Shown here piece after piece: positions 25,422-34,087 of a stretch of 64,000 bases of DNA; the stretch's first letter is position 1; the number at the start of each line of letters is the position of its first letter. Under the pieces are notes generated by a model, which worked only from the letters and a program-made list of their open reading frames with translations, was not told the DNA's origin and searched no databases. The stretch is from Umezawaea tangerina (GTDB taxonomy: Bacteria > Actinomycetota > Actinomycetes > Mycobacteriales > Pseudonocardiaceae). Position numbers and translations under genes: made by a program. Location of the stretch: assembly GCF_003002815.1 (NCBI RefSeq), contig NZ_PVTF01000017.1:1-64000 (forward strand). The letters run 5' to 3'.

Positions 25422-25892
25422 CTAGAGCGCTTCCCCGGTCTCCAGCAAGGACTTCAGGCGCGACAGGATCACCGGCCACCCCTCGGTGATACCGGCCAGC
25501 ACCGTGCTCTCCGGCTCGAACCCGTCGTGCGTCACGGTCAGCTTGACCAGCTTCCCGTGCGGCGAGATGTCGAACGTCACCTTCGACCGAGGCTCCTCCG
25601 CCATCGCCGCGACCACCTCGGCGTTCATCCCGTTCACCTCACCGAACTCCGGGGTGAACGTGTGCCACGTGTACGACAGCCGGTTGTACGGCTCCGCCTC
25701 CAGCACCACCTGCTGCGGATCCGACGTCTTCAGCCCGTTCTCGATCCAGCTCATCCCGGACCCCGGCGTCCACTCCGACTCGAACGTCGCCCCCCAGTAC
25801 CGACTCGTCAGCTCGGGCTCCGTCAACGCCCGCCAGAGCTCCTCCGACGTCGTGTTGATGTAGGTCGTGTAAAAGAACTCCGCCTTCTCCAC
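25422..25892 (-). CDS. SRPBCC/AHSA1-domain protein
   Basis: The 156-residue START-like protein has EKAEFFYTTYINTTSEELWRALTEPELTSRYWG at the start and the closing ITEGWPVILSRLKSLLETG. This is the usual pattern of Aha1-like SRPBCC proteins of actinobacteria. They often sit beside an ArsR regulator, but none is present here. The fold binds hydrophobic ligands; the ligand is unknown. The GTG at 25892 follows GGGAGG. Confidence 0.85.
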   Translation of the reverse strand: MEKAEFFYTTYINTTSEELWRALTEPELTSRYWGATFESEWTPGSGMSWIENGLKTSDPQQVVLEAEPYNRLSYTWHTFTPEFGEVNGMNAEVVAAMAEEPRSKVTFDISPHGKLVKLTVTHDGFEPESTVLAGITEGWPVILSRLKSLLETGEAL

Positions 25893-26040
25893 CGCCCCGC
25901 CCTCCCACACCCTGGTCGCTCCGACGAGCCGACCGCTCCGCCTTGGCCGATCCCGCGCACAACTCTCGCAGGCTCCGGCCGTTCCGCGAGTCCAACCGGC
26001 ACGCCGACCGGTCGGCCGACGGTGCCCACCCACGAAAATG

Positions 26041-26080
26041 CCCCCTTCCGGCGGCCTGGAAACAGGCGGCCGGAAGGGGG
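26041..26080. terminator. 18-bp stem terminator
   Basis: CCCCCTTCCGGCGGCCTG (26041-26058) pairs with 26063-26080 with one mismatch and loop GAAA. It lies 14 bases past the stop of the leftward 312-residue protein gene. Confidence 0.75.
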
Positions 26081-26093
26081 CGAGTCAGGAGGA

Positions 26094-27032
26094 TCAGCCG
26101 GTCCTGCGCTCCGTCCGCGACCGCGCGTCGGCGACGCACCGGATCCCGTACTCGCGGCCGGGCACCGTGTCGAGGAAGGTCACCTCGACCTCCCCGACCG
26201 AGTTCACCGCCACGGCCCCGTCGAACTCGCCGCCCACCCTGGTCACCAGTGCGGGCGGGCGGTCGACGTCGAAGCGCACCACCAGGTCGAGCCGGTCGCA
26301 CGGGCGCGGGGTGCGGAACACGTGCGCGGGCCGCAGGGCCTGGACACGCGGCATCCGCACGTCCAGCGCGAACTCGTGGGACTCCCCGGCGCGGAGCGAC
26401 CTGGGCAGCCGCACCCGGAAACCCGGTCGCCGCGCCGGTGACCGCTCACCGCTCATCAGCACGGCCCCGTGCGCCACCCGCACGTCCTGCTCACCGGTGG
26501 ACTCCGGCACCGGCCCCGGCCACGGCACCTCCTGGACACCGTCCTCCTCGGCCACCACCGTCCACCGCTCGGTGCACAGCGGCACCGGCCCGTCCAACCG
26601 CAGCAGCACCTGCAGCCTCCCCACCCGCCACCCGTCCCGCGCCCCCCTGCCCCTCCGCGCCCCCGGCCGCACCGCCGCCTCCACCAACCGCGTCAGCCCG
26701 TCGTCGATCCTCCGCCGAACCGTCCGCGCGTCCCGCCCCATCAGCTCCGCGAGCCACTGCACCCGATGCGCGAGGAACACGTGCTGCGCCTCGGGGTTCA
26801 ACGCCAAGGGCGTGGTCACCGCGAGCCGCAGGTCCTCCGGAAGCGCCCGCACCGAACCCGCGACCCACCCCACGACCTTCTCCCGCACGACCTCCGCCCC
26901 GTCGTGCTCCCCGATCCCGCACACCTCCCGCAACGCGGGGCCCACCAACCGGTCGATCCCCGGCGCCTGCACCCCGCGGCCCCGCCGCAGCGCTTTCAGC
27001 TCGTCCATGAGCACTTCCGACGAGACGGCCAT
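26094..27032 (-). CDS. conserved actinobacterial protein of unknown function
   Basis: The 312-residue protein begins MAVSSEVLMDELKALRRGRG, then APGIDRLVGPALREVCGI, followed by a region with RVQWLAELMGRDARTVRRRIDDGLTRL that looks like a DNA-binding or dimerisation helix pair. The second half is beta-rich, resembling an Ig or jelly-roll fold. I have seen this N-terminal pattern in unnamed actinobacterial proteins but know no function. GGAGGG precedes the ATG. It lies downstream of the nine-gene operon, 285 bases away, and ends at a strong hairpin. Confidence 0.65.
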   Translation of the reverse strand: MAVSSEVLMDELKALRRGRGVQAPGIDRLVGPALREVCGIGEHDGAEVVREKVVGWVAGSVRALPEDLRLAVTTPLALNPEAQHVFLAHRVQWLAELMGRDARTVRRRIDDGLTRLVEAAVRPGARRGRGARDGWRVGRLQVLLRLDGPVPLCTERWTVVAEEDGVQEVPWPGPVPESTGEQDVRVAHGAVLMSGERSPARRPGFRVRLPRSLRAGESHEFALDVRMPRVQALRPAHVFRTPRPCDRLDLVVRFDVDRPPALVTRVGGEFDGAVAVNSVGEVEVTFLDTVPGREYGIRCVADARSRTERRTG

Positions 27033-27317
27033 CGACCCTCCGTGCGACGAGCACGCGACACCCATCAGGTACCGCGCGGTTTCGGTTTCGTTGACGAGTT
27101 CCACCCGGACGCGGGTCAACGATCTGGGCCGTATGTCGCAGCACTTCACCGACGCGTTACCCGATTCGGACGCTCCACCAGAACCGGTAGCCGCTAGTGC
27201 ACCGGCTCCCCGATAGCGCCCGTTCCCGACCATTGCACCGATCCATGACAGCCAAATCCCCGACTCCCGAAAGGACGGACCCGCTTCCGGAAGCCGGAGA
27301 ATTCACCTTCCCGGTCG

Positions 27318-28424
27318 CTAGTCGTCGTCGTCCTCGTCGTCCTCGTCGAAGTCGAACAACACCGGCTTGGCGGCGGCGGGCACGACCTCCGCCGCGATAG
27401 CACCCTCCGCGGGCCCCGACGTCGTGTGCGGGCTCCCCGGCGTGGTCGTGGGGTCCACACCGAGCTTGAACGGCGCGTTGGACATCCGCTGGGCGATCGT
27501 CGAGGTCGCGCGCCCGGTGATCTCCGCGACGTCGCCGCGCGCGACGAGCTCGTTCTTGAGCATCAGGTCGAGCACCCCGCGCGCGTCGTCGAGCTCCACC
27601 TGGTGCTGCTTCATCAGCATGCCGAGGACGTCGGTGGCCTTGCTCGGGTCCTGGGCCAGGATCATGCCGAGCAGGTTCGCCGGGTCCTGCGCGACGGCAC
27701 CGCCGAAGAACTTCATCTGCTGGTGCTTGAGCCGCAGCTCGTGCTCCTGCTGCATCTCCTGGAGCTCCAGCTCGTGCGCGCTCCGCATGAGGTCGATCCG
27801 GTGCTGCTTGCTCTGCTCGGCCATCGTGTGCGCCTGCACGCCGGTGGTGACGTCATGCTTGCGCCTGTTCTCCTCCAGGCTCCTGATGTAGATCATGGTC
27901 GCGGAGTCCAGGGTGAGCGCCGCGTCGCAGTCGAGAACGCTCACCCCCTGGGCGAACGGCTGCCTGCGCCTGCCTGCGAACGCGTTCGCCATCGCCTGTT
28001 CCGCGCCCGCGGCGTCCTCGATCGGGAACGTGACACCGACGTCGCGGAGCACCCTTTCGACGTAGGGCCTCAGGATCGGGTCGGCGCCCACCAGGTTCGT
28101 CTTCGCCGCCTCGACCGGGTCGGTGACCCGCCAGCGGACGGTGACCTTGGCGATGAAGTGGTAGGCCTGCTCCCGGCTGGGCAGCCTCAGCTGGAGGTCG
28201 CGGGAGAACACCGACGTGTTGACCAGGAACACGGCCCGGTAGCCCGACACGCCTCCGATGGGTATCTGCTCGGTGAGGTGGTCGTACCGCCCGTGCCGGT
28301 CGAGGAAGACGGTCGCGCGGTCGGCGCTCGGCACCGGCCGGTTCTTGAACAGCATGGTGCCGGCCTTGATGTCCACACGGGTGACGAGCGGTCCCGAGGC
28401 GGTGTCGGGGTTGCGGTTGATCAT
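27318..28424 (-). CDS. last gene of TerY-P operon: coiled-coil protein with acidic tail
   Basis: The 368-residue protein starts with a beta-rich region (GTMLFKNRPVPSADRATVFLD, then QIPIGGVSGYRAVFLVN) that vaguely recalls SPFH/PHB proteins. A long Gln/Glu/His coiled coil follows (HELELQEMQQEHELRLKHQQ), then a Pro/Thr linker and a terminal DFDEDDEDDDD. No membrane segment is seen. Its ATG overlaps the stop of the NTPase gene (ATGA), so it is translated with it. I do not recognise a function; a scaffold or recruitment role is a guess from the coiled coil and charge. Confidence 0.6.
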   Translation of the reverse strand: MINRNPDTASGPLVTRVDIKAGTMLFKNRPVPSADRATVFLDRHGRYDHLTEQIPIGGVSGYRAVFLVNTSVFSRDLQLRLPSREQAYHFIAKVTVRWRVTDPVEAAKTNLVGADPILRPYVERVLRDVGVTFPIEDAAGAEQAMANAFAGRRRQPFAQGVSVLDCDAALTLDSATMIYIRSLEENRRKHDVTTGVQAHTMAEQSKQHRIDLMRSAHELELQEMQQEHELRLKHQQMKFFGGAVAQDPANLLGMILAQDPSKATDVLGMLMKQHQVELDDARGVLDLMLKNELVARGDVAEITGRATSTIAQRMSNAPFKLGVDPTTTPGSPHTTSGPAEGAIAAEVVPAAAKPVLFDFDEDDEDDDD

Positions 28425-30673
28425 GAGCGGATCTCCTCACGGTCGAGAACGGCGAGCAGCTCGGCGACCGCCTCGACCGGGCCGCGCCGCGCGCGTGCCC
28501 AGTCGTCCAGGTGGAGGCGGAGGGTGGTGGAGCTTCCCGTGGCCCTGGCCACGTCGGCGAGCAGGAGGCCGAGCGGCTCCCGCTGCGTGCTGTCGCGCTG
28601 GGCGGTCTTGACCCAGCCGTGGAGCAACCCGTACGCCTCGGGCATGAAGTACTGCGCTTCCAGTGCCTTCGCGATGAGCACGACGACGGCCTCCCGCCTG
28701 CTCATCCGGCGCGTGCCGACGACCACGGGAGCCGCCGCGGCCTCCGACCGCCGCTCCACGTCGGCCACCCAGAGCAGACCGGGCCACGGGTCGGTGCTGC
28801 CCTCCTCGGTGACCTGGAGGTAGGCGGTCAGCTGGAGCACGCAGGTCAGGGTGGTGGCGCGCACGTCGGCCCGCTTCGACCGCGACCACTTCACCAGGGC
28901 GCCGAGAACCAGGTCGAGCCGGTCCTGGTCCAGCGAGAGGGTGGTGATGGAGTCGCCGATCGCGATGACCATCCGCGGGTCGGCGGTGTCGGCGGCCTTC
29001 CGCAGCCGTTTGAGCACCTGGTCCGTGGTCATGACGGGCAACGAGCCCAGCGCAGCCACGGCGGTCACCTTCATGCCGGTCGCGGCCTTGCCGTCCAGCC
29101 ACTGGTCGATCATGCGGTTTACCAGCGGCTGCAGCTCCGGCTGGAGCGCGGGCAGCCGGAGCGCCCCGATCACCGCCTGCTGCTGCCAGTAGTCCTTCCT
29201 GCTCGCCCAGTCCTCGATCACGTGCCTGCGCATGTGGTCGAACTCGGACAGGCTGAGCAGGCCGACGGCCACGCCCGCCCGGATCCGGACCTGGCGGTCG
29301 GGGAAGAAACCCAGGGCGCACAGCCATTCGCGCACCACGCCGTGCGCCTCGGCGTACTCGCGCCGGACGTGCTCGAGCACCTTCCGCGGCCGGTGCGGGT
29401 CGCGGAAGCGGACGACCTCGGCGGACAGGCTACCCAGGTCGCTGTCCTCGACCGCGGACGTGATCTCGGCCTCCATCCGGTCGACCAGGTTGACCGTGCG
29501 GATCGCGAACACCGAACGGGTGCGGTCGCGGTCGTCTGGGATCTCCGCCGCCTGGATCGCCTGCGCGAGCCTCGTGCCCGCCTCCGCGACCGTCGCGAGG
29601 GGCATGCCGTCCAGCACCGCAAGCGCGACGGCGAACGCGCGGTGCTCGTTGTCCGGCAAGGAGGCGAACCACTCGTGGAAGGCGGACTCCGCGCTCCGCG
29701 CGTACCTGAGGCGGACCTCGTCGAGCCCGCGCTCGCCCAGCACGACCGTGCAGAGGCCGCGTCCGAAGTCGGCGAGGTCCTGCGCCCGCAGCGTCCGGCC
29801 GACCACCTCCTCGACCAGCTCGGTGAACTCCGGGAAGTCGTCGAGGTCCTGCGCGGGCTTGCCCGCGGACCGCAGTCCGGTCTGGAAGTGGCTCAGCACC
29901 AGCGCGCGGTCGTCCGACCGCTGGGCGCCGTCGACGAGGTAGGCGGCGAGCTCCCGTTCGCGCAGCGGGGTGTCCGCGCCGACCAGGACGACCATCCGCG
30001 CCTTCGCGTCGGCGAGCCTGCGCCGCCACAGGTCGAGCGAGAACTCGGTCAACCCCGCCGCCTGGTCGAACTCCAGCGTCTCCAGCAGGTAACCGCGGTC
30101 GGCGGAGAGGGCGACCGGTGCCGACGGGGACCGGAGGTCGATGTCGGGGCTGAGCTTGTCCACGCCCACGGCGCACTCGACGCCCAGGAGGTTGAGCGCG
30201 GTCGCCGTGCGGCCCCACCCGGCCGGTGCGCGGAGCAGCACCAGCCACTGGTCGCGCAGCCGTTCCCGCAGCTCCGCGTAGTTGGCGGGCCGCACGAAGG
30301 TCGCGGTGACGGAGTCGAGGCGCTCGGCCGGGATCGGACCGGTGGGCACCGACCCGTGGTGGGACCCCGCCGAGCGCGGGAGGCCCGCGTCGACGAGCCC
30401 GATCGAGTTGGTGACGAAGACGTTGCCGATGCCGCCGCCCCGCTCCCCGAGGAGCGCCGCGATCGCGTTCTCCACCGTGCGCGCGTCCTGGTGGAGCTTG
30501 CGCGCTTTGGTGGGGTCTGCGGCGTTCGCCTTGGCGTCGGGCTCGTCGGGGTTCGGCGTAGGCGCCGCGTCGGGTGGCGCCTTCTCCCCGTCGGAAGGGG
30601 ACTGCCCGGACTCGGCGGGTGCCGGGGCGTCGGCGGGCGCCTCCTGCGGCTCGGCGGGCTGGTCGTCGCTCAC
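28421..30673 (-). CDS. P-loop NTPase-like protein with Arg in Walker A and a GNVF tag
   Basis: The 750-residue protein has a disordered Pro/Ala/Asp N-terminus (1-55) and a short tag GNVFVTNSIGLVD (83-95). Its NTP-binding loop is RAPAGWGRTATALNLL (about 148-163), with Arg where Lys is expected, and a Walker-B-like MVVLVGAD. An all-helical second half looks like HEAT/armadillo repeats. The G-x-G-R-T form is common in conflict-type NTPases of actinobacteria and may bind without fast hydrolysis. It is GTGA-coupled to the cyclase-like gene and ATGA-coupled to the next. Its likely role is a switch or sensor in this signalling operon. Confidence 0.7.
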   Translation of the reverse strand: MSDDQPAEPQEAPADAPAPAESGQSPSDGEKAPPDAAPTPNPDEPDAKANAADPTKARKLHQDARTVENAIAALLGERGGGIGNVFVTNSIGLVDAGLPRSAGSHHGSVPTGPIPAERLDSVTATFVRPANYAELRERLRDQWLVLLRAPAGWGRTATALNLLGVECAVGVDKLSPDIDLRSPSAPVALSADRGYLLETLEFDQAAGLTEFSLDLWRRRLADAKARMVVLVGADTPLRERELAAYLVDGAQRSDDRALVLSHFQTGLRSAGKPAQDLDDFPEFTELVEEVVGRTLRAQDLADFGRGLCTVVLGERGLDEVRLRYARSAESAFHEWFASLPDNEHRAFAVALAVLDGMPLATVAEAGTRLAQAIQAAEIPDDRDRTRSVFAIRTVNLVDRMEAEITSAVEDSDLGSLSAEVVRFRDPHRPRKVLEHVRREYAEAHGVVREWLCALGFFPDRQVRIRAGVAVGLLSLSEFDHMRRHVIEDWASRKDYWQQQAVIGALRLPALQPELQPLVNRMIDQWLDGKAATGMKVTAVAALGSLPVMTTDQVLKRLRKAADTADPRMVIAIGDSITTLSLDQDRLDLVLGALVKWSRSKRADVRATTLTCVLQLTAYLQVTEEGSTDPWPGLLWVADVERRSEAAAAPVVVGTRRMSRREAVVVLIAKALEAQYFMPEAYGLLHGWVKTAQRDSTQREPLGLLLADVARATGSSTTLRLHLDDWARARRGPVEAVAELLAVLDREEIRS

Positions 30674-31395
30674 GGCTGTTCCCGGAAGCCGGTCCGCGCG
30701 TCGACGTGGTGGATCGTGTCGGTGGCGAAGACGTTGCCGTGGCCGTTGTGGCTGATGGTGATGGACTTGCCCGCCACCGGGCCGTCGGCCGCGGCGGGCG
30801 GTCGCGGGGACGTGTGCGCGGCGGGCACGGGCGGTTCCGCGTAACCGGGGACCCGGACCCAGAACGTCCGGCCGTCGTCGTGCTGCTCGCGGTAGACCTC
30901 CGGGCGGAGGTTCCGGTGCCGGTGGCGCACCACCGACCGGTACACGGCGTCGGAGACCACCACGACCGACTGCGCCCTGTCCGCCGCCCGGAGCGAGTCC
31001 TTGACCAGGGTGCTGTTGTTGATCCGGAAGGTGGTCGTCACGTCGTCGCCGACCCAGCCCTGGCCGTCCCGCGCGACCAGTCCGAAGTGGACGGCGAAGC
31101 GCAGTCTCAGCCACTCGGTCGGCGACACGAGTGCGTTGTGCCGGGCGAGCGCTTCGACCGCGTCGTCCAGGAACGGGTCGAGCATCGGCAGCACCTCGGA
31201 GTCGGCGACCACCAGCACGCCGTCGCCGGTGTCGTCGATCCTGCGGCGGTCGGCGGTCAGGCCCGCCGCGTCCAAAGCCCCGTGCAGCACCCCGTAGAGC
31301 GCGCTGCGCAGCGCGGCCTTCTCGGGGTCCGTCCGGTCACTGGACTTCTCGATGTCCACGACCAGGATCGTGCGGCTCACCGGTTCGAGGTCCAC
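30670..31395 (-). CDS. class III nucleotidyl-cyclase-homology protein with GNVF tag
   Basis: The 241-residue protein starts TILVVDIEKSSDRTDPEK and has RRIDDTGDGVLVV, so both metal Asp of class III cyclases are present (about D14 and D58). The N-x-x-x-R transition-state pair is not obvious: the region reads VTTTFRINNST. Catalysis is therefore uncertain. After a Pro/Ala linker the C-terminus carries SITISHNGHGNVFATDTIHHVD, similar to the tag in the NTPase encoded next. The shared tag and GTGA overlap suggest the two proteins assemble. It may make or sense a cyclic nucleotide. Confidence 0.75.
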   Translation of the reverse strand: MDLEPVSRTILVVDIEKSSDRTDPEKAALRSALYGVLHGALDAAGLTADRRRIDDTGDGVLVVADSEVLPMLDPFLDDAVEALARHNALVSPTEWLRLRFAVHFGLVARDGQGWVGDDVTTTFRINNSTLVKDSLRAADRAQSVVVVSDAVYRSVVRHRHRNLRPEVYREQHDDGRTFWVRVPGYAEPPVPAAHTSPRPPAAADGPVAGKSITISHNGHGNVFATDTIHHVDARTGFREQP

Positions 31396-31417
31396 GACCT
31401 CCTCCTCTCGTCGTCGT

Positions 31418-32128
31418 TCATGGCAGGCATCCCCGTCGGCAGACCGAGTCGAGCACCGCCGCGACCCCGTGGGACACGACCGAGTCGCGCACCATGCGGT
31501 AGCCGGCGCCGTACACCGGGTCGGGGCTCTCCAGCGACACCCGGCGCAACGTGCTCGCGAACTCCGTGCGCTGCCGCTTCAGCCAGGCACCGGAGAACAG
31601 CTCGCACACGCCCTCCTCCAGCGGCGGGGACAGGTTCCGGGCACCCCGCTGCGCCAGCCACGCGTGCCCGATCTCGTGGGCCACCGTGGCGCCGAAGTGG
31701 GTCGTGGTGAGCCCGCGGGCGATCTCGATGCCGAGCACGTCGGTCGTGGCCCTGTCCGCCCACGTGCGCTGCAGCGTGCGGCCGAGGCACAGGCTCACGA
31801 CGTCGGTGTTGATCGCGTCCGGTTCGACCAGGGTCACCCTCACCCGCTGGTCGAGCTCGATGCCCAGCGCGGCCATCCCGGTTCGCACCGCCGGGATGTG
31901 CAGCCTGGCCTCCTCCTGCGTGTCCACCGCCTGCCCCGCGCAGGTCGGGCAGCGCACGGTGGCCGAGGTGAACCTCGACCACCCCGACTCCCCGGTGTGC
32001 CGAGGACGTGCGCACAGCGCGCACTGGCCGCGGGTGGGGTGCTGGACGCACGTGGCCTCCCCGTGCATCGACACGACGTAGCGGTCCGCGGGCGGGGCTC
32101 CGCACGCGGTGCAGGTGCTGTCCGACAC
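31418..32128 (-). CDS. zinc-ribbon/LIM-like metallopeptidase (HEIGH), DA1-like
   Basis: The 236-residue protein has an N-terminal set of Cys/His pairs (CTACG, CVQHP, CALC, CPTC) like LIM or double zinc-ribbon domains. A metallopeptidase region follows with VAHEIGHAW (HExxH) and a downstream Glu in LEEGVCELF. This arrangement resembles LIM-DA1-type peptidases. It would cut a protein target in the cytoplasm. The gene starts one base after the kinase stop, and 22 bases separate it from the cyclase-like gene. In the operon it is a plausible effector or maturation protease. Confidence 0.72.
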   Translation of the reverse strand: MSDSTCTACGAPPADRYVVSMHGEATCVQHPTRGQCALCARPRHTGESGWSRFTSATVRCPTCAGQAVDTQEEARLHIPAVRTGMAALGIELDQRVRVTLVEPDAINTDVVSLCLGRTLQRTWADRATTDVLGIEIARGLTTTHFGATVAHEIGHAWLAQRGARNLSPPLEEGVCELFSGAWLKRQRTEFASTLRRVSLESPDPVYGAGYRMVRDSVVSHGVAAVLDSVCRRGCLP

Positions 32129-32129
32129 G

Positions 32130-33089
32130 TCAGGTCACCGGCATCCATCTCTTGGTCCTCGCGTCGCGCCGCCACCCGGAGGTGGTCATCTGGTCGGCGG
32201 TCCTCCGGCTCTGCTTGCCCGAGACGGTCGACCCGGTCAGCACGGCGTCGAAGTACCGGCCCCACGTCTGGGCCGTCGTCCGCTCGGCGGGGTCACCGCT
32301 CAGCGCGGCGCGCAGCAGCGAGGGGCCCTCGCCCGGCAGGACCGCGTCGACCCGGCTCGGGTCGCGGGCGACCGACGCGAACGCGCCGGGGCTCAGGCAC
32401 CTGAGCACGAACAGCCCGAACTTGTAGAGGTCGCTCGACTGGCTGAGCACGTCCTCCGGCGGGTCCCAGTCGGGCGCGTTCAGCTGGCGCACCACGGCGG
32501 CGGCACCCTTGAGGCGGAACGCGTCGCAGTCGACCAGCATCACGCACGGCCGTTCGGCGAGCCGGTAGACGGCGTTCCTCGGGTTGAGGTCACCGATCAC
32601 CAGGTCGTTGCGGTGCAACAGGTGCACCGCGCTGGCGAAGTCGCGGCACACCAGGACGCGTTCGACCGCGCTCGGGGCGGGCATGCCCAGCCGCGCCGAC
32701 CGCAGCGGGTCGACGAAGAGGTGCTGGACCTCGCGGAGCGTGCGTGCGCTGACGCCGCTGGGCTTCACGCGGTCCTCGAAGTACGTGCCGGGGATGTGGC
32801 GCATGAGCACGCCGCGCACCTCGCCGTCCTCCACGACCGCGCGCACGGGCCACGCGGTCGCCGCGTCCAGCCGTCGCCGGGTGTGCTCGTCCATGCGCAG
32901 CCTGCGCGCCACCACGGCGGCCAGGCCGTGCGGTGGCGCCTGACCCGCCTTGTACTGCTTGTACACCAACGGTCCTGGGACGTCGGCGAGCGTCGCGTGC
33001 GGTGCCCGGTAGACCTTCGCCTGGCCCCCTTCGCCGAGCAGCCCGCCCAGCGGGCCGACGGCGTCCAGGCCGATGACGTGACCGCTCAT
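32130..33089 (-). CDS. atypical Ser/Thr kinase of the TerY-P / YegI type (second copy)
   Basis: The 319-residue kinase-fold protein has the Gly loop GEGGQAKVY, ATP-anchoring Lys in LVYKQYK, catalytic loop VIGDLNPRN and metal loop LVDCDAF in place of DFG. This is the pattern of YegI-like kinases found beside PP2C and vWA genes. It shares P-x-D-S/L-R-R-spaced motifs (VREVQHLFVDP, QLNAPDWDPPE) with the larger kinase at the head of the operon, so they are paralogues. Its ATG overlaps the PP2C stop (ATGA). It would phosphorylate operon partners, with the PP2C reversing this. Confidence 0.85.
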   Translation of the reverse strand: MSGHVIGLDAVGPLGGLLGEGGQAKVYRAPHATLADVPGPLVYKQYKAGQAPPHGLAAVVARRLRMDEHTRRRLDAATAWPVRAVVEDGEVRGVLMRHIPGTYFEDRVKPSGVSARTLREVQHLFVDPLRSARLGMPAPSAVERVLVCRDFASAVHLLHRNDLVIGDLNPRNAVYRLAERPCVMLVDCDAFRLKGAAAVVRQLNAPDWDPPEDVLSQSSDLYKFGLFVLRCLSPGAFASVARDPSRVDAVLPGEGPSLLRAALSGDPAERTTAQTWGRYFDAVLTGSTVSGKQSRRTADQMTTSGWRRDARTKRWMPVT

Positions 33090-34087
33090 GCCCTGGCGAC
33101 CGGCCAGAACGCGACCGCGGTGCGGTCGTCGTCGAAGCTCTTGCGCGAGAACCCGACGTGGGCGGCGAACTCCAGCCCGGACGCGGGCGGCGTGGACCAG
33201 ACGTCGGTCAGGAAGCGCCCGACGGCCCCGGTGCCGTGCCCGAGGGGGTCCCCGATCCCGTCGGTCATCACCACCAGCGCCTCACCGGGCGCCACCGTGG
33301 TCCGGACCGGCACCGGGGCGGTGCCCGGCACCATGGGCAGCGCCTGGACCGACGACGAGTGCAGCTCGGCACCGTCGTTCTTCACCGCCTCCAACGGCTC
33401 CCAGCGCCCGCCCGCCCGCAGGACCCAGGCCGACGTGTCACCCACCGAGACCACGTGGACGTCGTGCGCGCCGTTGACGGGCACCAGGTCGACGACGGCG
33501 TAGAGGACCGTGGTCGCCAGGTGCTCGGCGACCTCCCGGACGGACATGCCCTCCGCGTCGGCGACGCCCTTCGTGATCAGCCGGTCGCGGCCCGAGCGCT
33601 CGATCCGGTTCGCCACCGCGCGGACGAAGTCCGCCCAGGGGAAGGTCTCCGGACCGGTGGACCTGAGCGCCCTCGCGAGCATCTCGACGCCCTTGCGCGC
33701 CGCGATGAGCGCGGCCCTGTGCGAGTGCTTGCCCGACGACACGCCGTCGGCCACCCCGATGACCAGGTGGCGGCCGTCGGAGGTGCGGCGGAAGCCGTAC
33801 TCGTCCTGCCGCACGGTTCCGTACGCCCGGTGCGAAAGGCCCCGCACGCTCGCCGCGCGCACCTCGGCGACGCGCTTCTTGGCGCCGTCCAGCAGCGCCA
33901 CCCCGTCGAGGACGGTGTCCCTGCGGTCCCAGCCGTCCGGATCGGGCACCGGCACGACCAACGAGGCCGCGCGGCCGGGTTCGCCGACCGCGAAGGACTC
34001 GAACTGCCCGCGCCAGTCCGCCGTCGGGTCCGCGTCGGCGACCGGCACGGCGACGGCGCCGTGGTGGGTCTCGGTCGACCCGGCCAT
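33086..34087 (-). CDS. PP2C-family protein phosphatase (PphC-like)
   Basis: The 333-residue protein has PP2C metal motifs: VIGVADGVSSGKHS (first Asp), VVMTDGIGD (second) and SFDDDRTAVAF (last Asp pair). The vWA stop and this ATG overlap (TGATG), and its stop overlaps the next kinase start (ATGA). vWA, PP2C and kinase in a row is the TerY-P triad known from tellurite-resistance-linked operons and the E. coli yegI-pphC-yegL cluster. It dephosphorylates Ser/Thr sites set by the operon kinases. Confidence 0.88.
   Translation of the reverse strand: MAGSTETHHGAVAVPVADADPTADWRGQFESFAVGEPGRAASLVVPVPDPDGWDRRDTVLDGVALLDGAKKRVAEVRAASVRGLSHRAYGTVRQDEYGFRRTSDGRHLVIGVADGVSSGKHSHRAALIAARKGVEMLARALRSTGPETFPWADFVRAVANRIERSGRDRLITKGVADAEGMSVREVAEHLATTVLYAVVDLVPVNGAHDVHVVSVGDTSAWVLRAGGRWEPLEAVKNDGAELHSSSVQALPMVPGTAPVPVRTTVAPGEALVVMTDGIGDPLGHGTGAVGRFLTDVWSTPPASGLEFAAHVGFSRKSFDDDRTAVAFWPVARA

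Noticed and set aside
25099-25425. Rightward 108-codon frame in the gene-free region
   Set aside because: Codon third positions are not GC-biased and the product has no recognisable pattern.
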